64,000 bases of DNA. Origin: an uncultured Pseudodesulfovibrio sp. (lineage in GTDB: Bacteria; Desulfobacterota; Desulfovibrionia; Desulfovibrionales; Desulfovibrionaceae). The notes under the pieces are model-generated. The model had not been told where the DNA came from. It ran no database searches and was given only the letters and a program-made list of their open reading frames with translations. The translations under genes were made by a program, and so were the position numbers. The stretch covers positions 1,302,001 through 1,366,000 of the forward strand of contig NZ_OY760059.1 of the NCBI RefSeq assembly GCF_963662885.1, read 5' to 3'. Of the stretch, positions 38,254-46,456 are shown piece by piece (the first letter of the stretch is position 1; each line of letters opens with the position of its first letter).

Positions 38254-40377
38254 TTGAACGACAAACATATCCAGCGCATCTCGCAAGAGCTGGCGCTCTC
38301 CAACAAGCATGTAAAAGCCGTGGCCTCTCTCATCGACGAAGGAGCCACGGTTCCTTTCATCTCCCGCTATCGCAAGGAAGCCACAGGCAGCATGGACGAA
38401 GTGGCCGTGGGCAAAATCCGAGACCGGCTCGCCGAGTTGGTCGAACTGGACAAACGCCGCGATTCCATCCTTTCCTCCCTGGCTGAACGGGATCTTCTCA
38501 CCGAGGAACTCAAAATCGCCATCGAGAACGCCAAGGACAAGACGATCCTGGAGGACATATACCTTCCCTATCGTCCCAAACGTCAGACACGCGCGAGCAT
38601 CGCCAAGGAACGCGGCCTGGCTCCTTTGGCGGAGTTGATCTTCAAGCAGGAGGGCGTCAATCCCCAATCGGAGGCAAAGCGTTTTGTCGACGCGGACAAG
38701 GATGTTCCCGACGTCGAGACCGCCCTTGCCGGCGCACGGGACATCATCGCCGAGGATGTGAGTGAGCAATCCAGAATACGTGGCGCCCTCCGCGTCCTGT
38801 TCGTGAAGCGTGGCCGTTTCCAATCCAAGGTCATCAAGAAGATGGTCGAGGAAGGACAGAAATTTCGGGATTGGTTCGAGTGGGACGAGCCGCTTGTGCG
38901 TGTGCCGGGGCATCGGGCTTTGGCCATGTTCAGGGGAGAGAAGGAAAAAGTGCTCCGGCTCTCCTTGCGACCGCCTGACGACGAAGGCGTGTCTTTGCTG
39001 GTTCGCGAGCTGGTTCACGGTTCCGGCCCTGATGCCCGCGAGGTCAGGCTGGCCCTTGAGGACGGCTACAAACGACTTTTGCGCCCCTCTATCGAAAGCG
39101 AGGTCCGCGCCGAAATCAAGAAGAGGGCGGATGCCGAAGCCATTGGCGTCTTTGCCTCGAACCTGCGAGAACTGTTGCTCGCTGCCCCGCTTGGCCAGAA
39201 GCGTGTGCTGGCTCTTGATCCCGGTTTCAGAACAGGTGCCAAGCTTACCGTTCTCGACGCCCAGGGCGCACTAAAGGACCATACCACGATCTATCCGACC
39301 GGCTCCAAGAAGCAGCAGGACGACGCGGCGCACATACTCCGCAATCTTTGTTCACGATATGATGTCGAGGCCATAGCCATAGGCAACGGTACGGCAGGAC
39401 GCGAGACCGAATCCTTCGTGCGTGAGCTTGGTCTGGGTATCCCGGTTGTCTTGGTCAACGAATCCGGAGCCTCCATCTACTCGGCCTCCGAAGTGGCCAG
39501 GCGAGAGTTCCCGGATCTCGATCTCACCGTGCGCGGCTCTGTTTCCATCGGCCGCAGGCTCATGGACCCGCTGGCCGAACTGGTCAAGATTGATCCCAAA
39601 TCCATCGGGGTTGGGCAGTACCAGCACGACGTGGATCAGGCCGCCCTGAAAAAGGGGCTTGATGACGTTGTGGAGCGGTGCGTCAACTCGGTGGGCATAG
39701 ACCTCAACACCGCCAGCGTTGAACTGCTTACCCATGTGTCCGGTCTTGGACCGGTGCTGGCCGAGAATATCGTGACCTATCGAGACGAAAATGGCTCGTT
39801 TTCTTCCCGGCGCGAAGTGCTCAAGGTGCCTCGGCTTGGTCCCAAAGCCTTTGAGCAGGCCGCCGGATTCCTCCGGGTCAAAGGCAAGGAGATTCTCGAC
39901 AGCAGCGCAGTACACCCCGAGCGGTATGATCTGGTGAAAAAGATGGCCAGGGACGCGGGCTGTTCCGTTGCCGAGTTGGTCGCTAATGCAGATTCCAGAG
40001 CCCGCGTGGACATCGAATCGTATGTTTCCGAGGATGTCGGCCTGCCGACCCTTCGGGATATCATGAATGAACTGGCCAAGCCCGGGCGCGATCCACGGGC
40101 CGAGTTCAGCGTGTTTTCCTTTGCCGAAGGAGTGAACGACATCAAGGATCTGCACGAGGGCATGAGGCTGCCCGGCATCGTCACCAACGTTACCAAGTTC
40201 GGTGCCTTCGTCGACATCGGCGTCCATCAGGACGGCCTTGTGCATATCAGCCAGCTCTCGGACGGTTTTGTCCGCGATCCGTCAGACGTCGTAGCCGCCG
40301 GCAGAGAGGTGGAGGTTACGGTGCTGAGTGTCGATGTTCAACGCCGGCGAATCGGGTTGAGCATGAAAAAGGGATAG
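38254..40377 (+). CDS. tex: Tex family RNA-binding protein (YqgF, HhH and S1 domains)
   Basis: 707 aa transcription accessory protein with the usual Tex layout. N-terminal helical region (NKHVKAVASLIDEGATVPFI, then RYRKEATG), YqgF RNase H-like domain around KRVLALDPGFRTGAKLTVLD, HhH region SVELLTHVSGLGPVLAENIV, and a C-terminal S1 domain (LPGIVTNVTKFGAFVDIGVH, then LVHISQLSD). It starts with TTG at 38254 preceded by AGGA. Housekeeping gene, used here as the chromosomal flank of the integrated element. Confidence 0.95.
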   Translation: MNDKHIQRISQELALSNKHVKAVASLIDEGATVPFISRYRKEATGSMDEVAVGKIRDRLAELVELDKRRDSILSSLAERDLLTEELKIAIENAKDKTILEDIYLPYRPKRQTRASIAKERGLAPLAELIFKQEGVNPQSEAKRFVDADKDVPDVETALAGARDIIAEDVSEQSRIRGALRVLFVKRGRFQSKVIKKMVEEGQKFRDWFEWDEPLVRVPGHRALAMFRGEKEKVLRLSLRPPDDEGVSLLVRELVHGSGPDAREVRLALEDGYKRLLRPSIESEVRAEIKKRADAEAIGVFASNLRELLLAAPLGQKRVLALDPGFRTGAKLTVLDAQGALKDHTTIYPTGSKKQQDDAAHILRNLCSRYDVEAIAIGNGTAGRETESFVRELGLGIPVVLVNESGASIYSASEVARREFPDLDLTVRGSVSIGRRLMDPLAELVKIDPKSIGVGQYQHDVDQAALKKGLDDVVERCVNSVGIDLNTASVELLTHVSGLGPVLAENIVTYRDENGSFSSRREVLKVPRLGPKAFEQAAGFLRVKGKEILDSSAVHPERYDLVKKMARDAGCSVAELVANADSRARVDIESYVSEDVGLPTLRDIMNELAKPGRDPRAEFSVFSFAEGVNDIKDLHEGMRLPGIVTNVTKFGAFVDIGVHQDGLVHISQLSDGFVRDPSDVVAAGREVEVTVLSVDVQRRRIGLSMKKG

Positions 40378-40442
40378 TCCTTTCAACCGGCAAGTCGTGT
40401 ACTTTGCGTGCAGGCGTGCCTTGTGCGAAAATGATCGGTCTA

Positions 40443-40480
40443 AAAGAAAAGAGACAGCCCTCGGACTGTCTCTTTTTATT
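40443..40480. terminator. Bidirectional Rho-independent terminator
   Basis: Stem GAGACAG/CTGTCTC (arms at 40451-40457 and 40465-40471) with T-rich flank on the plus strand (TCTTTTTATT) and A-rich flank on the other side (TAAAAGAAAA). It ends tex on the plus strand. On the minus strand it is oriented to end the tRNA-Sec transcript that lay next to it before the element inserted. Confidence 0.85.
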
Positions 40481-40484
40481 GTCG

Positions 40485-40531
40485 ATTGGCGGAAGCGTAC
40501 AGGAGTCGAACCTGCCCGTGACATCACTGCC
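40485..40531 (+). repeat. Left attachment repeat (att), 47 bp
   Basis: Exact 47-bp copy of 51705-51751, running from ATTGGCGGAAGCG to ACATCACTGCC. After two mismatches the identity continues for eight more bases (ACATTGGT). It is the 3' part of tRNA-Sec without the 5' half, so this copy marks the far end of the integrated element. Confidence 0.95.
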
Positions 40532-40612
40532 CTACATTGGTGAGATTCACCAGTTGTTCCACCGTGTTATCAACGAAATGATCCGGTTTTTGTGAACCCG
40601 GAAAACGTCGAA

Positions 40613-40645
40613 TTTTGGTCAAAATGGACCAAAAATGGACCAAAA
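40613..40645. repeat. Candidate integrase arm-type sites, left end
   Basis: Two direct copies of ATGGACCAAAA (40624-40634 and 40635-40645) preceded by the inverted half TTTTGGTC (40613-40620). Similar ATGGACC motifs occur close to the right end at 51608-51650, followed in both places by GGTGCA and TTTCGAG or TTTTCGAG. Position and duplication at both ends suggest integrase arm binding. Confidence 0.65.
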
Positions 40646-41016
40646 TCAAGGTGCAGTTTTTCGAGGTCTGGTAAGGGCTGTCGGGCGGTGCCGAAAACAA
40701 AGAGGGTGCAGAAATGGAAAACCCCTCGATTGAGGGGCTTAGTAGTGCTCGTGGTAGCGAGGCGAGGAGAGCGTCTCTCCTAGGTATTGGAAGTCGATTT
40801 GCATTAGTTTTTAAAGAGCAATTTTAACAGGTTGTCGAGGTCGTTCTCTCCGAAAATCTGTTTGAATTTGTCGCCACAACTTGGAGCAGTGGTCAAGGGG
40901 GATGTGGACGGGGTTTGCCCTTGATTCATGTCGAGCATTTCTGCTTTTTCCTCATGCCCATTGCATCGGCTCCAGTGTTTTGCTACAGCTTTCGAAATTC
41001 AACCACATCACACGCC
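40646..41016. other. Non-coding left margin of the element
   Basis: 371 bp with no convincing gene. It contains a small hairpin CCCCTC-GATT-GAGGGG (40722-40737), whose minus-strand side is followed by TTTTCC and could act as a weak terminator. The promoter for the DUF4365 gene should lie here. Confidence 0.5.
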
Positions 41017-41505
41017 ATGTACGAGACACATCAAAAAGAACAATTCAGCCTGGCATATATTTCTGCTGTGGCTGCCAAGACGGGTTGCAACATCACCCGC
41101 TGGGCCGTGGACGATGATAGCGTGGATTGCTCGTTGAAATATAAAATGCCCGGATATCCTCAAGTCGATATGCAGGTGAAGTGTACCCAGAACTTGACGG
41201 ACAGTGATGATTGCTTCAAGTTCGTTCTTACTAGTATCAAGAATTACAACGACTTGCGTGACGACAACTTGTGCGTCTCCAAAATTCTTGTTGTCGTAGG
41301 GGTGCCAGATAACCTAGATGACTGGCTTGAACAGGACCAAGAAGGCCTTCTTTTGCGCCGATGTGCGTATTGGGTGAATTTGAAAGGGGAGCCTGCGACA
41401 ACAAACAAAACCGCTATCACGATCGATATCCCGAAAGAAAATATGTTCTCGCCCGATGCCTTGATGTCCATAATGACGACTATTGCAGCAGAGAGGGCGG
41501 CATGA
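41017..41505 (+). CDS. DUF4365 domain protein (PD-(D/E)XK nuclease-like)
   Basis: 162 aa. The start YETHQKEQFSLAYISAVAAK and the core DDDSVDCSLKYK ... VDMQVKCTQNL match DUF4365, a fold related to PD-(D/E)XK nucleases. The Asp of SVDCSL and the Q-x-K of MQVKC are the putative active-site residues. ATG 41017 is chosen because homologues begin just before this motif; no good ribosome-binding site is seen and the frame is open back to 40915. It overlaps the next gene by ATGA. DUF4365 proteins are often found in defence contexts; the target here is unknown. Confidence 0.75.
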   Translation: MYETHQKEQFSLAYISAVAAKTGCNITRWAVDDDSVDCSLKYKMPGYPQVDMQVKCTQNLTDSDDCFKFVLTSIKNYNDLRDDNLCVSKILVVVGVPDNLDDWLEQDQEGLLLRRCAYWVNLKGEPATTNKTAITIDIPKENMFSPDALMSIMTTIAAERAA

Positions 41506-42635
41506 AGGTCCGTATAACCGATCAAAATGCTCTCGCAGCTATATCTTTGGCAGACCTCGCCACCTACTTGAGAAGTGAGGGGTGGGAGAAGGTGGATTCC
41601 TTCAGAGGGAAGGGGTCTATCTGGGTCAAAGGCGAGGATGATATTCTTGTTCCGCGTGGGGATTTTTCTGACAATCCGGTGCGCATGGCAGCGGCCTTGG
41701 AAATTCTTGAAAAAGTCGAGGAGCGTTCACAGCTCGAGATCATTCGTGATCTTTATTTCACAGGTTATGACGTTTTCCGTATCAGGAATCGGTCGTCGGA
41801 AGCTGCAAATGGCACTTTGCCATTGCCGTTGGTAGTTGAACTACACAACGGTGCACATGATATGGTGCTTGCTGCGGCCTGCTCGGCAGTATCCAAGAAA
41901 GCGATTTATCCCTCTCGGAAGCCGCAAAAGGCGGAAAATTTTATGGAGAGAGTTCGGATGGGACAGACCGAGCAAGGTAGCTACGTCGTGACTGTCCTTT
42001 CTCCAATCCCGCCAACCCTTGCCAGTGGGCAGTTTGAATTATTACCAGTGCATGATCCTTTTGAACGTCAAGTTTCGACTATGCTATCGAAGGGGCTCAC
42101 ATCAATTCGAAATGCCGCATTGGAGTCTATTGACTCTGGAGATGTTAAGCCCTTTGTGGATGGCGTCGCTGAAGGAGTCAGTGCAAACTTATGCGACGCC
42201 ATCTCACGTATCTCACGTACTGCTGACAGTGGGGGACTAGATGTTAATATCACTTGGTCACGAAACCGTGAGTCTAGATCAGATGTAGGTAGCTCAGTAG
42301 TCATTTCCGAGGCCGCGCTTCCTGTTATAGAAGAAGCTAGTAGAGTTTTCCGTGAGACTCAGCCAGAACCAGAGTATCATCTCCTTGGTGTTGTTGTGAA
42401 ATGTCACAAAGAACCGAACTCAGCCAAAGGGAAAGTCACAGTTCTTGATATTGGTTCAGGTGTCCCGCGACGTATATCGATCGAGATGGCTGGCTCTCAT
42501 TATGAAGCGGCTGTAGAAGCACACAAGGATGGCAAAAGCGTCCAGAGCATAGGTGAGGTAAAACGGCACGGTCGTGGATATATGCTCGTGAACAATACTC
42601 CTTTGAGTATCCTTGAGGACGAGGATGAAGACTAG
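41502..42635 (+). CDS. Unrecognised protein coupled to DUF4365
   Basis: 377 aa, no family name that I can give. The start is fixed by the ATGA overlap with the DUF4365 gene and GAGAGGG upstream. The N-terminal ~65 residues (ISLADLATYLRSEGWEKV, DSFRGKGSIWVKG, DDILVPRGDFSDN) look like a compact alpha/beta domain, and I recall similar N termini on other uncharacterised proteins. The middle has a helical stretch (VSTMLSKGLTSIRNAALESI). The C-terminal ~90 residues look like beta-rich strands (YHLLGVVVKCHKEP, GKVTVLDIGSG). No signal peptide or membrane segment. Probably a cytosolic partner of the DUF4365 protein. Confidence 0.7.
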   Translation: MKVRITDQNALAAISLADLATYLRSEGWEKVDSFRGKGSIWVKGEDDILVPRGDFSDNPVRMAAALEILEKVEERSQLEIIRDLYFTGYDVFRIRNRSSEAANGTLPLPLVVELHNGAHDMVLAAACSAVSKKAIYPSRKPQKAENFMERVRMGQTEQGSYVVTVLSPIPPTLASGQFELLPVHDPFERQVSTMLSKGLTSIRNAALESIDSGDVKPFVDGVAEGVSANLCDAISRISRTADSGGLDVNITWSRNRESRSDVGSSVVISEAALPVIEEASRVFRETQPEPEYHLLGVVVKCHKEPNSAKGKVTVLDIGSGVPRRISIEMAGSHYEAAVEAHKDGKSVQSIGEVKRHGRGYMLVNNTPLSILEDEDED

Positions 42636-43315
42636 GTTGCTTCCTGTCCAAACCGAGCGATTAATCTCTTTACACTCGATGGATGCCACTTCCCGCCACG
42701 GGCGGTCTTGATCTTCTGAGCGTTCAGTTCCTTCGCGATCCCGGCGAAGGACACAACGCCATTTCGCTGGATATCTTCCACGGTCGCTCTCAATGACTCG
42801 GCTCGTGCGTCGGCATTGCTCTTGATCGCCTTAACCCCAAGCTCATTGCCATACTGACGAAGGTGAGCAGCCCCGTTAGGACAGCCCAGCTTGACGCCTC
42901 GTGCTTTCGCCGCTGCCAGAGCCTCCCTAGTCCGTTTGGAAATCATCTCTCGCTCTTGCTGGGCGACGAGTGCCATGATGCCTACGGTGAAGTTGTTCGC
43001 ATCCGGCATGTCGGCGCAGACAAAGTTCACACAGCTCTTTTCAAGGCCGAGCAGAAAGTGTGCGTCACGGGAAAGCCGGTCGAGCTTAGCGATAACGAGA
43101 GTGGCCCCCGTGAGCTTGCAACGCTCAAGAGCCTTGGCAAGCTCCTTGCGGTCAGCCTTCTTGCCGGATTCGACTTCCACGAACTCTCCAAGAAGCTCCC
43201 AGTTGCCTCCGTTGAGATAGTTGGTCACGGCTTCGCGTTGAGCTTCAATGCCGAGACCAGAACGGCCTTGCTTCTGTGTGCTGACTCGGAGGTAGGAGAT
43301 GAAATTGCCGTTCAT
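42632..43315 (-). CDS. Serine recombinase (resolvase/invertase family)
   Basis: 227 aa small serine recombinase. The catalytic Ser lies in ISYLRVSTQKQGRSGLG, followed by LVIAKLDRLSRDAHFL and EREMISKRTREALAAAKARG. A C-terminal recombinase-like helical segment follows (GIAKELNAQKIKTARGGKW). Converges with and overlaps the 377-aa gene by four bases. It may resolve or invert DNA in the element, or act on a separate site; no obvious inverted crossover site flanks it. Confidence 0.87.
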   Translation of the reverse strand: MNGNFISYLRVSTQKQGRSGLGIEAQREAVTNYLNGGNWELLGEFVEVESGKKADRKELAKALERCKLTGATLVIAKLDRLSRDAHFLLGLEKSCVNFVCADMPDANNFTVGIMALVAQQEREMISKRTREALAAAKARGVKLGCPNGAAHLRQYGNELGVKAIKSNADARAESLRATVEDIQRNGVVSFAGIAKELNAQKIKTARGGKWHPSSVKRLIARFGQEAT

Positions 43316-43398
43316 GGGATTCGTCCTTGTTGGCTGTTACCAAATTCGCTTATGTTCGTTAGGGAATTTGATATGACCTATCTGGTGTATTTGTCAAG

Positions 43399-43568
43399 CG
43401 TGAGACCTCACGAGATTTCAAAATCAGGCCTAACGCGTCTTGAGTAGTCAGGCCTCACAAATTTTCTATTTAACTGCGGTATGTTGACTTTTACCTTGTC
43501 TCGTGAGACCTCACGCTGTCCGACAACAAAAATGTCTCACAATCAACGAGACGAAGTGTGAGGCCTAA
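43399..43568. promoter_or_regulatory. Operator-like palindrome cluster between divergent genes
   Basis: CGTGAGACCTCACG occurs twice exactly (43399-43412 and 43502-43515), each with 6-bp arms around a 2-bp centre. Related AGGCCT-centred elements occur three times: TCAGGCCTAACG (from 43425), TCAGGCCTCAC (from 43448) and GTGAGGCCTAACG (about 43558-43570). They lie between the serine recombinase and the ribbon-helix-helix-like gene and probably bind that protein. Confidence 0.7.
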
Positions 43569-43578
43569 CGGAGAAACC

Positions 43579-43803
43579 ATGTCCAAGACAGCAGCAGAGA
43601 GGCAGCAGGAATACCAGAAGAGGCTCAAAAAAACGGGCCGGAAACAATTCCGGGTGACGTTGGGCAAGGAGGCCTCGGAGAGGCTGGAGTATTTCGAGCT
43701 GATCATGCCCGAAGAGAGTAAGAGCGGCATTCTAGAATGGTGCCTTGAGGTCGCCTACAAAATGGCAACTCCAGCCATCCCAGAAGAATTCAAGGGAAAA
43801 TGA
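43579..43803 (+). CDS. Small ribbon-helix-helix-like regulator
   Basis: 74 aa. The basic N terminus SKTAAERQQEYQKRLKKTGR is followed by KQFRVTLGKEASERLEYFEL, a strand-helix pattern typical of Arc/CopG-like DNA-binding proteins, then a second helix SGILEWCLEVAYKMA. ATG 43579 with GGAGAAACC upstream. The palindromes just upstream suggest autoregulation and control of the divergent recombinase. Inference only; no close homologue recognised. Confidence 0.65.
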   Translation: MSKTAAERQQEYQKRLKKTGRKQFRVTLGKEASERLEYFELIMPEESKSGILEWCLEVAYKMATPAIPEEFKGK

Positions 43804-43858
43804 AAAGGCCCGTGTGTCTCGGCAGACGGTCTCCCTCAGAATGCGTAGCAGGGGCAAT

Positions 43859-44602
43859 CTAATCTGGAAGTCCCCAGTTGCGATCCTCATCATTGCGCCG
43901 GTTGTGCTGGTACGAACTGTGCCGCAGAACCTTTTCATGGAGGGTTCCGTCACTTCCTGTCCATTTGAGAATGACTTCATTGTCGTGAGACTTGCCGCTG
44001 TTGCTGCTGTACTGCAACACTTCCTTGGTCACGGTGATGCCGCCAATCTTCATGCTGGAATGCATGCCTTTGACACCGTGATACCACATGATGTCGTTGA
44101 GGCGTGACGGAGTAAACTTGTCTTCGGGAAGCTCTTCCGGGTGTTCTTTCCAATGAAGTTCTTGTGCGTCCTGTTGCGCCTTGCGCTCTTTGTTTGCTGC
44201 ATGTCGTTGTAGCAATCCTTCCCCGCTAGCTGCGTATTCCTCCAGCTTTTGCGTGTCTCCGTACCCCTCACTCTTCTTTTTGAGTTCGAAGCATCCCTTT
44301 CGGTACATTCTGAGAAGAATATCAGCACCCTCTGGAGTGATGTAGTCTACTTCTCCCCAATAATCGTCAACTTTGATTATCATCTGATTGAAATCGGACT
44401 CTGTGATAGAAATCCCGTTGATTTCATATGGTTCAGGCTCACTTTCTTCCTTGTCGAATACCTCGGCAACAATGAAATTGAAGAAATGATTTTGGATGTC
44501 ATCCAGAAGCCATTTGGCCTTTCTGGGTTTCACATTGGGAAGAAGGTTGATGGCGTCTTTCCGCTTCATGAGTAGCTGGGCATGCTCGCTTTTCCATTTC
44601 AT
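43859..44602 (-). CDS. Unrecognised protein of the element
   Basis: 247 aa, acidic and Lys/Glu-rich, no membrane segment. It starts MKWKSEHAQLLMKRKDAINL; the C-terminal part contains WYHGVKGMHSSMKIGGITVT followed by a beta-rich SNSGKSHDNEVILKWTGS. I do not recognise a domain. It is convergent with the regulator gene and its 5' end faces a 606-bp non-coding region. Confidence 0.55.
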   Translation of the reverse strand: MKWKSEHAQLLMKRKDAINLLPNVKPRKAKWLLDDIQNHFFNFIVAEVFDKEESEPEPYEINGISITESDFNQMIIKVDDYWGEVDYITPEGADILLRMYRKGCFELKKKSEGYGDTQKLEEYAASGEGLLQRHAANKERKAQQDAQELHWKEHPEELPEDKFTPSRLNDIMWYHGVKGMHSSMKIGGITVTKEVLQYSSNSGKSHDNEVILKWTGSDGTLHEKVLRHSSYQHNRRNDEDRNWGLPD

Positions 44603-45208
44603 CTGGATATCCCTGTTGTCGTTGGTCGGTGCTTTGAATAACGGGAATTTATATCACCAGAAAACTAATAAAAGCAAGAGGTTTGCCACGATTTGCCATG
44701 TTGTTCTCAGGCAAACTGTTTGGCCTCAACGAGCCGTGTACGCGACGAAAACCGAGCGAGATCATCCAATCGGTTCAAGTGGGCGATCTGGGCAGGAGTC
44801 GGGGCTGAGAATTGTAAGCAGCAAAAAAATTTGTCCTAGAGCCACAACGGTTCCGGGGCTTTTTCGTGTTTGCCTCGTGGAAAAATCCGTTGCTGGCGCG
44901 AGTAGTACAGTGTGGCCGAGACGAACCGGCCTTCCGATCGCCCCTGTCGAGAGGATGTTTACGGGGCAAATCACCGGGGGAATGAAAATATTTTTTTACC
45001 CCGCAAAACCACGGCTGCCAACGGAATTTGGGCAGTGCGATTCCCGCCCCGTGGAAAAACGGAAGCCTCAAGCGTATAAAGCTTATGTAACAAACGGAAA
45101 TTCCATTCGGTGCTCCGGGTCCGAGAAAGGGCAGTCCACAACAGGGCTGCCCTTTCTCATTTGGCCTTCGGTGTTCCGCAGTGGAACAACAATACAGGAG
45201 TAGAGAAC
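44603..45208. other. 606-bp non-coding region, possible RNA or origin
   Basis: No credible gene. It contains two copies of CGTGGAAAAA followed by a CGG or CCG (about 44875-44893 and 45048-45063), a TATAAA-containing promoter-like segment (45074-45080), and at its end the strong hairpin described separately. It could be a replication or transfer origin, or encode an RNA ending at that hairpin. Confidence 0.4.
45123..45158. terminator. Perfect 12-bp inverted repeat, terminator or attenuator
   Basis: GAGAAAGGGCAG (45123-45134) and CTGCCCTTTCTC (45147-45158) form a 12-bp stem with a 12-nt loop. The following bases (ATTTGG) give only a weak T run. It sits 50 bp upstream of the ATG at 45209, so it may end an upstream RNA or attenuate the small-gene operon. 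Confidence 0.65.
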
Positions 45209-45436
45209 ATGAGTGATCCCAACAAAGTAGTGAGCAGGAATCACCGACTCAAGCCACAGGTGCTGGAGTTCATCGATGCATTCAGCGCGACTTATGGTCT
45301 GAGCAAGTCTGCCGTCGTGAACTTCGCCTTGTTACATCTCAAGGATTGGATTGAGTCCACAGCCGCCCACGATCCCCGCAAAGGTGCTGAACTCGCAATG
45401 GCTGTCAGCATGCAAGCACAAACCTTCAACCCCTAG
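45209..45436 (+). CDS. Small ribbon-helix-helix-like protein
   Basis: 75 aa. Core NHRLKPQVLEFIDAFSATYG and LSKSAVVNFALLHLKDWI resembles the strand-helix-helix of CopG/Arc proteins. ATG 45209 has AGGAG at good spacing. It is first of a run of small plus-strand genes. It may regulate the element. Confidence 0.6.
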   Translation: MSDPNKVVSRNHRLKPQVLEFIDAFSATYGLSKSAVVNFALLHLKDWIESTAAHDPRKGAELAMAVSMQAQTFNP

Positions 45437-45445
45437 GAGTCCCAA

Positions 45446-45652
45446 ATGCCGATCCGCAACCCGAATGTGTCTGAGTCCAAGCATGTCAGCATGCCCCGCT
45501 GGATGGCGGTCCGAACCGCCAACATCGCCGAGCAGCTTGGCTGTCCTTTTAGCAAGCTCGTGCAAGCTGCACTTCGAGAGAAGCTGCCCGAATGGGAAGA
45601 GGAAGTCGGCGGATTTCAGATCGACCCGTTCCAGCGATACGAGAACGAGTAA
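45446..45652 (+). CDS. Small ribbon-helix-helix-like protein
   Basis: 68 aa. Core KHVSMPRWMAVRTANIAEQL and CPFSKLVQAALREKLPEWEE again fits a ribbon-helix-helix pattern. It starts 9 nt after the previous stop with TAGGAG upstream, so the pair is co-translated and may form a hetero-pair. No named homologue recognised. Confidence 0.58.
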   Translation: MPIRNPNVSESKHVSMPRWMAVRTANIAEQLGCPFSKLVQAALREKLPEWEEEVGGFQIDPFQRYENE

Positions 45653-45845
45653 CAGATGTGCTGGGGGCAAGAGTAGCTGTGGTTGTGCATGGTTCGTTTA
45701 ATCGAGAAGCCTAGAGCCGCAATGCAATCACGCTTACTCCCCCTCGTGGTAAGGAGCCGCAGGAGACAGGGCACCGCGTGTCGCCCAAAATTTTTGACCC
45801 CTTACCCCCGGTTTTGCCCCATCCCAGCACACAGGAGCAAACACA

Positions 45846-46127
45846 ATGCCCACGAAGAAAACCCGCTACAGACCTGACCTATCCACACTGGATAATGTAG
45901 CAGCCGAGGTCGGGAAAATCTACAGACTCATGCGAAATGCCGAAATCCCCGTGAACGATGGAAGCAAGTACACATACGTTTTGCGTGAGATGTTCTCGAT
46001 GATGGAGAAGATCAAGACTGTTCGCTCCATCGAAGAACTGGAAGCCCAGATCGCAATGCTCAAGGAGGGCCAGACTCATGTCGGAAATGACGATGAGATT
46101 GCGGAAATTGCAGAAGGACTGCAATGA
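45846..46127 (+). CDS. Unrecognised small helical protein
   Basis: 93 aa, mostly helical (DNVAAEVGKIYRLMRNAEIP; MFSMMEKIKTVRSIEELEAQ), with CAGGAG upstream of the start. The 193 bp before it are non-coding. Its 3' end overlaps the next gene by 50 nt in another frame. Function unknown. Confidence 0.58.
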   Translation: MPTKKTRYRPDLSTLDNVAAEVGKIYRLMRNAEIPVNDGSKYTYVLREMFSMMEKIKTVRSIEELEAQIAMLKEGQTHVGNDDEIAEIAEGLQ

Positions 46128-46455
46128 ACTCGTAATCAAGAATCAGCCCCCGATGTTCGTCTGGCAGTGTGTCTCGGTTGATCATGATCTTGTCCAGAAC
46201 GCGCAAGACTACGACCCCGTCGATGTCCACCTGAGACCAGTAGACCTCCCAGACGATCAAGCCGAGTTGATCCGAATGATCAACCAAGGCGAAGTGCTCC
46301 TGCTTTCAGGGATACTTTGCCTTTTTTGTGTCCCCGCCTCAATGAACCTCGACCAAGTCGGGAAGCTTATTGAGGCACTGAAACGCCGCTTCGGCGGTAA
46401 TCACTCTGCTGTCTACAAGGCGGCATACAAACTTCTCTTCCCGGAGGGAAACTAA
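46078..46455 (+). CDS. Unrecognised small protein
   Basis: 125 aa. Contains a hydrophobic stretch (GEVLLLSGILCLFCVPASMN) and ends KRRFGGNHSAVYKAAYKLLF. It overlaps the preceding gene by 50 nt; ATG 46090 would shorten the overlap to 38. The following gene starts two bases after its stop. Function unknown. Confidence 0.55.
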   Translation: MSEMTMRLRKLQKDCNELVIKNQPPMFVWQCVSVDHDLVQNAQDYDPVDVHLRPVDLPDDQAELIRMINQGEVLLLSGILCLFCVPASMNLDQVGKLIEALKRRFGGNHSAVYKAAYKLLFPEGN

Positions 46456-46456
46456 C

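Noticed and set aside
44496..45203. A 235-residue plus-strand frame before the small-gene run
   Set aside because: It starts inside the minus-strand gene, shows no domain, and ends in the perfect hairpin; treated as non-coding.
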